From assembly GCA_023391015.1 (NCBI GenBank), contig JAEWBT010000089.1:1-6723 (forward strand): a stretch of DNA of 6,723 bases. Direction: 5' to 3'. The translations under genes and the position numbers were made by a program. Position 1 is the first letter of the stretch. Every line of letters begins with the position of its first letter. This stretch comes from Bacteroidota bacterium (GTDB taxonomy: Bacteria > Bacteroidota > Bacteroidia > Chitinophagales > Chitinophagaceae). Shown here piece after piece: positions 1 to 5,100 of this stretch. Under the pieces are notes generated by a model. That model was not told where the DNA came from and did not search any database. It worked only from the letters and a program-made list of their open reading frames with translations.

Positions 1-40
1 CGCCTTCGTCATCTGTACTTAGACACTGGCGACGAAGGCG
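1..40. repeat. Perfect 10-bp inverted repeat (hairpin) at left edge
   Basis: Bases 1-10 (CGCCTTCGTC) are the exact reverse complement of bases 31-40 (GACGAAGGCG), with a 20-base spacer between them. The arms are GC-rich and could form a stem in RNA from either strand or a cruciform in DNA. No T-run follows on the plus strand, so a terminator reading towards the right is not supported. The left side is cut by the window edge, so a terminator for minus-strand transcription leaving the SIR2-like gene remains possible. It directly abuts the tandem repeats that follow and may belong to the same repeat element. Confidence 0.6.
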
Positions 41-142
41 GGAGCCTTAGCCGAACGGTGTTGGGAACGCTACGCCGAGCGGGGGGAGCCTTCGCTGAAC
101 GGTGCTGAGAGCGCTAGGCCGAGCGGGGGGCACCTTTGCTGA
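41..142. repeat. 44-bp GC-rich tandem repeat, two full copies and a partial third
   Basis: Copy A is 41-84 and copy B is 85-128; they match at 38 of 44 positions without gaps. A third copy begins at 129 and fades after about 14 bases (11 of 14 match). Each full copy starts GGAGCCTT, carries GAACGGTG in the middle and ends CCGAGCGGGG. Each also holds a small conserved palindrome, CGCT-N6-AGCG (68-81 and 112-125), with substitutions confined to its loop. The array lies between the end of the SIR2-like gene and the left edge. No open frame of note crosses it, and no spacer-repeat pattern is present. It looks like intergenic repeat DNA at the border of the AT-rich gene. Function unknown. Confidence 0.8.
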
Positions 143-160
143 CTTATTTAAACGCAATAT

Positions 161-2074
161 TTATAATATGGTCTTGACTATTCTGTCCGAATGAAAATTT
201 AATTGTTGTTCTAAATCCAAAGACACTAATCTTTCCTTGAAGTATCTTTTACGACCAGTATTACCTAGTCCTTGGAATACTACATTACAGTCCTTGTATA
301 ACTCTACTTCATCTGGGTTTAAAATCTTTACCTCGGGTATCTCTATGCATTCATAACCCAGTTCTAATGCTTGCCCACAAATAACAACAACATTCCATCC
401 GTTATTCTCTATTATCAAACTGCGCTCTCCCTTTAAAATTAAATTTAGCTCAATAGGATCATTAAAGTGCATCATTGCTTCCATTTCGGGCTCCAATTCA
501 ACCTCAAGGTATCCATCATCAATCAAACGAGCTAGTAGAAATACATTCATTTCGTCCTGATCACTGAATGAGTTTATTTTTCCGAACCTAATATTATATT
601 GTTTCTCTATTTTGATTAAGTTTTTAAAAAGTCTCAATTGCCCTTCCATCTCATGAATATCTTTTCCTATTCCCTTAGGTTGAATTCCTTTCAGACTTTT
701 ACCTGCTGAAAATACATTAAACTCTACACCTTTTGAAAACCGAATTAGTGTTTCTAGATTCTGAATTTCATTTCTTGGTGTTGAAAAACCATCATTTCTT
801 TGAAATTTAATATCAAAAGTGTTTGTCCCTTCTTTATGCTGCACTTTAAAAAGTGCATCGTTGAACTGTGCCTTCGCCCAGAACTTACCGTTGCTGTTAA
901 ATGCTTCAAATGGAATATCGTTATGTTCATGACCATCTGCAAACGATATAGATATATTATCCTTGAATACTGGTCTTTTAAAAATGATAATTTTGCTCCC
1001 ATCATTATCTAATAAATTTATATCGTTAACACAGAACGTTTTCAAGCCATTTTTAGAAGAAATCTCTATTGTCTCTTGGCAAGCATTATTGATAAATTCA
1101 GTCATGGCGGTTGACATTCTATTGTCACCAGTAATTTGCAACATGCCCAGAGTGTTCTTTTTTACATCGAAAGGTTGTATGCCATGTATATGGTTTCCCC
1201 TTACAGATTGACTTACTTGTGCAGAAAGATCATGATTTTCTAGAAATTTATGGAATACCTGAGGACTGACTAATTTTTTTTTAAAGTCACCTACAATGTT
1301 ACTCTTTATAAAAGAGGTTAGTTCGGTGAGAAAATCTTCCGCTGTTGATTCTATTGGGATTATATTCCTCCTCTTAAGTTCAGCATAATTATCAATAGAT
1401 ATATTCGGAGATACAAAAAAACTTTCCTTACTATTTTGTCCTAGTACAGCAGCGATCTTATCCAACATCATATTTATATTTGGGTCACTGAGACTATACC
1501 CTATATATAGTATGTGGTGTTCGATAAGCTTTGTTTGGACAGTGCTGTAGTAAGTGCCCCCTAATCTATAAACAAGAGCATTATTATAATCAGCGCTGGA
1601 AATAATAATGCTATCTGGCATCTTTAAGTCTCCATGAATCTTAAATAGAGAGCGCTTGCGGTTATCATAATATGCCAGATCACTATCAGACACTATTATA
1701 TTACAGCCTTCTTCAAGGGTATCTTCAAATAGAGTATCGTAGTTCGTAGTAATTATTGTGTTGAAATGGGGAATAGAAGATATAACTTTATGCAAAGAAT
1801 TAGTTTTTGGCTTTTTGGAATATAACCCCTTCAGAGTACGGATAAGTTCATTCCTACCACTAGCAATTATACATTCATCAGCTATTTGAGCTAAGGGGAG
1901 ATCAGTCCTTTTATTTCTTTTCAGAATTTCTTTCCACAAGAGATTAGCTAAATCTTGGCCTTTAGGATAGCCGGCATAGACGGATAGCCCCGCCCCTGCC
2001 CAAAGAGCCATTCTTTCTTCGCTGATAAGTTTAAAAGCCTTCTGCTTATTAAGTTGTTTTTGCTTCTTGTCCAT
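161..2074 (-). CDS. SIR2-like (SIR2_2 family) protein with uncharacterised C-terminal region; candidate NADase defence effector
   Basis: A 637-residue protein from ATG at 2074 to TAA at 161. The first ~265 residues form a SIR2-like Rossmann domain: GAGLS at 27-31 (NAD-binding glycine motif), TTNYD at 109-113 (Asn111 and Asp113), KIHGDL at 145-150 with the likely catalytic His147, YIGYSLSDPNI at 190-200, and a final FFVSPNI strand near 220. All core residues are present, so NAD cleavage or deacylation is plausible. In bacterial defence proteins of this type (ThsA, DSR, SIR2-APAZ, SIR2-HerA) the domain depletes NAD+ during phage infection; applying this here is inference. Residues ~270-637 match nothing I recognise. 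They look soluble, mixed strand and helix, with no signal peptide or membrane segment, and would be the natural place for a trigger-sensing domain. The gene is markedly more AT-rich than nrdJ, suggesting horizontal gain. An upstream in-frame TTG at 2122 lies inside the terminator loop, so ATG 2074 is preferred. No clear Shine-Dalgarno site is visible. Confidence 0.85.
   Translation of the reverse strand: MDKKQKQLNKQKAFKLISEERMALWAGAGLSVYAGYPKGQDLANLLWKEILKRNKRTDLPLAQIADECIIASGRNELIRTLKGLYSKKPKTNSLHKVISSIPHFNTIITTNYDTLFEDTLEEGCNIIVSDSDLAYYDNRKRSLFKIHGDLKMPDSIIISSADYNNALVYRLGGTYYSTVQTKLIEHHILYIGYSLSDPNINMMLDKIAAVLGQNSKESFFVSPNISIDNYAELKRRNIIPIESTAEDFLTELTSFIKSNIVGDFKKKLVSPQVFHKFLENHDLSAQVSQSVRGNHIHGIQPFDVKKNTLGMLQITGDNRMSTAMTEFINNACQETIEISSKNGLKTFCVNDINLLDNDGSKIIIFKRPVFKDNISISFADGHEHNDIPFEAFNSNGKFWAKAQFNDALFKVQHKEGTNTFDIKFQRNDGFSTPRNEIQNLETLIRFSKGVEFNVFSAGKSLKGIQPKGIGKDIHEMEGQLRLFKNLIKIEKQYNIRFGKINSFSDQDEMNVFLLARLIDDGYLEVELEPEMEAMMHFNDPIELNLILKGERSLIIENNGWNVVVICGQALELGYECIEIPEVKILNPDEVELYKDCNVVFQGLGNTGRKRYFKERLVSLDLEQQLNFHSDRIVKTIL
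1274..1282 (-). other. A9 homopolymer at the SIR2/C-terminal domain junction
   Basis: On the coding strand nine consecutive A residues encode Lys265-Lys266-Lys267 (context GDF-KKK-LVS). This is just after the last predicted element of the SIR2 fold. Loss of one A makes the next codons AAT TAG, ending the protein at residue 267. Gain of one A adds eight foreign residues (ISQSSGIP) before TAA, ending it at residue 275. Either slip therefore yields the SIR2 domain alone. Whether slippage occurs in replication or transcription is unknown; the location and both outcomes are read directly from the sequence. Confidence 0.7.
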
Positions 2075-2087
2075 TCTGTTTACGAAT

Positions 2088-2140
2088 TTAATAATTAACA
2101 GCCGTGACTGTATAAAAAACAATCACGGCTGTATTATTAA
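2088..2140 (-). terminator. Probable intrinsic terminator of nrdJ (extended inverted repeat, possibly bidirectional)
   Basis: A perfect 10-bp stem pairs ACAGCCGTGA (2098-2107) with TCACGGCTGT (2123-2132). On the minus strand it extends inward by UUG against CAG (one G-U pair), leaving a nine-base loop UUUUUUAUA. It extends outward, after a two-base bulge (2096-2097), through eight A/T pairs (2088-2095 with 2133-2140). The hairpin begins 11 bases after the nrdJ stop and is followed by an AT-rich rather than pure U tail. A GC core with A/T-rich flanks on both sides is typical of terminators that can work in both directions. It occupies most of the 77-base gap before the SIR2-like ATG, so it could also act as an attenuator or leader structure for that gene. 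Confidence 0.65.
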
Positions 2141-2151
2141 TAGTGCAATTT

Positions 2152-5100
2152 CTAACTACACCCCGTCGTCGTTCCGCAATTCGGGCACATATAGCACGTT
2201 CCGTTCCGAAGCGTGATGTTGCCACACTGGCGGCAGGCAGGCGCATCGGCGCTCGTGCCCAACAGCTTTTTCTGGTCGGCCTTCGCCTCAGCAAGCGAAC
2301 CAACGTTGTGGTGTCCGCCAGGCGTGGCTACGGTTTCCAAAACCGGCTCGGTAGGCTTGCCGGGATGCACTGCATCCGCACGTCCGGCCTTGGGCATCGC
2401 CTCTCCGGCGTCTTCCAGATCCCGCAGATTTCCGGAAATTTCCGGCGTGGCAACGGCCAGCTTGCGGCTCGCGTCGGGCACGTGCACCAGATCGTCGCGG
2501 TCAAGGTATTCGTAGGCCAGCACCCGGAAGATATAATCCAGCACCGAGGTCGCCGATTTAATGTTCGGGTGGTCCACCATGCCCGCCGGCTCAAAGCGCG
2601 TGAAGATGAACTTGTCCACGTATTCATCCAGTGGCACGCCGTATTGCAGGCCCACGCTCACCGCAATGGCAAACGAGTTGAGCAGGGAGCGCATCGTGGC
2701 CCCTTCCTTCGCCATGTCGATAAAGATTTCACCCAGCGTGCCGTCGCCGTATTCGCCGGTGCGCAGGAAGAGCGCCTGTCCGCCCACTTTGCCTTTTATC
2801 GTATAGCCGCGACGACGGGCAGGCAACTGCTTGCGCTCCACAATCGTGGCCAGTTTGCTCCGCAGTTTGGTGTCGGGTGCAGCCTGCACGCGGCGGTTCA
2901 CTTCGTCCAGCAATTCCTCCGTGCTCAGGTCAGCTACGCTGAGGTTGGACGCTTCGCTGTTGGATGATGTTGGATGCTTCGCATTGGAGCCTTCGGCTTC
3001 CTTGGATTTTGACTCCTGGTCTTTGGAATCTTTCTTCTTTTTGTCGCTTTTGTTGCTCAGCGGCTGGCTCAGTTTAGAGCCGTCGCGGTAGAGGGCGCAG
3101 GCCTTAATACCCAGTTCCCACGAAAGCTGATAGCAATCCTTGATTTCCGCTTCGGTGGCTTCGTTGGGCAGGTTAATGGTCTTGGAAATGGCCCCGGAAA
3201 TAAACGGCTGCACGGCGGCCATCATGCGGATGTGACCGTGGGCGTGGATGTAGCGCTCGCCTTTTTTGCCGCATTTGTTGGCCGTGTCAAACACGCTTTG
3301 GTGCTCCGGCTTCAGGCCCGGTGCGCCTTCCATCATCATGGTGCCGCACACGTAGTCGTTGGCCGCTTCAATCTCGTCGTCCTCAAAACCAAGCGCTTCC
3401 AGCAGGGAGAATTCCGGATGGTAATACTCTTCCGGGGTAAAGCCGAGGCGCTTAAGGCACTCTTCGCCCAGGGTATAGACGTTGAACACAAAAGCAATGT
3501 CAAAGGCGCTTTCTACAGCAGCATCCAGCTTTTTGAGTTCTTCCGCCATCAAGCCTTTTTCAGACAGGGTTTGGTGGTTGATGAACGGTGCGCCGGCAAA
3601 GGTGCCGTGACCTTTGGCGTATTTCACCATCGCGTCGATCTCGCTTTCATTATAGCCCAGTTTACGCAGGGCCGCGGGCACGCTCTGGTTTACAATCTTC
3701 ATATAACCGCCGCCGGAAAGCTTTTTAAACTTCACGAGTGCAAAATCAGGCTCCACACCGGTGGTGTCGCAATCCATAACTAACCCGATTGTACCGGTAG
3801 GAGCGATTACTGTGGCCTGCGCGTTGCGGTAGCCGTATTTCTCGCCCATCTGCACGCAGTCGTCCCACGCTTTGGTGGCCGCGCGAAGCAGGTATTCCGG
3901 GCAGTACTTCGCGCTGATGCCCATCGGCTTGATTTCCAGATTGTCGTAGGCATCGGTAGCGTCGTAGGCCGCAGCGCGGTGGTTGCGCATCACGCGCAGC
4001 ATGTGCTCGCGGTTTTCCTCGTAGCGGGGGAATGCGCCCAGCACCTGCGCCATCTCCGCCGATGTTTTATAGGAAATGCCGTTCATAATGGCGGTAATAC
4101 CACCGGCAATCGCGCGGCCTTCTTCGGAGTCATACGGAATGCCGCTTACCATCAGCATCGAGCCGAGGTTGGCAAAGCCGAGGCCGAGGGTGCGGTAGTC
4201 GTAGGACAACTGCGCTACTTCCGGGCTTGGAAATTGCGCCATCAGCACGGAAATTTCCAGCACGACGGTCCACAGGCGGGTCGCGTACTCAAAGCCTTCT
4301 ACATCAAAAACACTCGTTTCTTCGTTGAAGAATTTCCGGAGGTTAAGAGAAGCCAGGTTGCAGGCCGTGTTGTCGAGGAACATGTATTCTGAACACGGGT
4401 TGCTGGCCCGGATCGGGCCGCCTTCCGGACAGGTGTGCCACTCGTTGATCGTCGTGTCGTACTGCGTGCCGGGGTCGGCGCAGCGCCAGGCGGCGTAGGC
4501 AATTTTATCCCACAGGGCGCGGGCCGGCGTTTTCTTCATCACGTGGCCGTCGGTGCGGGCCGTCATTTCCCAGTCGCCGCCGCTTTCCAGTTTCCGGAAA
4601 AATGCGTTCGGGATGCGCACCGAGTTGTTGGAGTTCTGACCTGAAACGGTACGGTAGGCTTCACCTTCGTAATCACTTGCATAACCGGCGGCAATCAGAG
4701 CAGCTACTTTCTTTTCTTCTTCTACTTTCCAGTCAATAAACTGCTCAATCTCCGGGTGGTCCAGGTCGAGGCACACCATCTTGGCCGCCCGACGGGTGGT
4801 ACCGCCGCTTTTAATCGCGCCTGCGGCGCGGTCGCCGATGCGCAGAAACGACATCAGGCCCGAAGAGGTGCCGCCACCGGCAAGCTTTTCGCCTTCCGCG
4901 CGGATGTTGGAGTAGTTGGTACCCACACCGGAGCCGTATTTAAAAATCCGGGCTTCGCGCACCCACAGGTCCATCAGGCCGCCGGGGTTCACGAGGTCGT
5001 CGTCCACGCTCAGGATGAAACAGTTGTGAACGGTAACACCGTTGGCCGCGAACTGCGCCGTTTCAGTTTGAATGTCGTAAACCGTTTCTTCCCCGATAAA

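Noticed and set aside
41..142. CRISPR array
   Set aside because: The 44-bp units are directly adjacent with no unique spacers, differ from each other throughout, and there are no cas genes.
754..1211. Short open frames overlapping the SIR2-like gene on both strands
   Set aside because: They sit inside a long intact frame with clear SIR2 motifs upstream, and their translations look like out-of-frame noise.
161..2074. SIR2-APAZ protein of a short-Argonaute (SPARSA) system
   Set aside because: The overall size fits, but I cannot recognise an APAZ domain by eye and no Argonaute gene is in the window. It is kept only as an alternative to test by profile search.
2075..2100. Bacteroidota-type -7 promoter element (TAAATTCG on the minus strand, 2083-2090) for the SIR2-like gene
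   Set aside because: One mismatch to TAnnTTTG and no TTTG-type -33 element at the right spacing; too weak to report as a feature.
2075..2122. TTG-initiated N-terminal extension of the SIR2-like protein (16 residues, MFFIQSRLLI...)
   Set aside because: It would start in the loop of a strong hairpin and translate the terminator arm. The ATG at 2074 lies 26 residues before the GAGLS motif, a normal spacing for this fold.
120..2160. Target-site duplication flanking the SIR2-like gene (GCAATATT near 154 and GCAATTTC near 2145)
   Set aside because: Only about six bases match in AT-rich DNA and no transposase or terminal inverted repeats accompany them; chance is sufficient.
2143..2967. Plus-strand 274-codon open frame opposite the 3' end of nrdJ
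   Set aside because: It lies wholly antisense to conserved NrdJ sequence (TSCPD domain and Cys tail), is Arg/His-rich as expected from the reverse strand of GC-rich coding DNA, and shows no recognisable domain.
3232..4392. Plus-strand open frames of 183 and 137 codons inside nrdJ
   Set aside because: Both are antisense to the catalytic core of NrdJ, whose reading frame is continuous and conserved; no independent evidence for coding.
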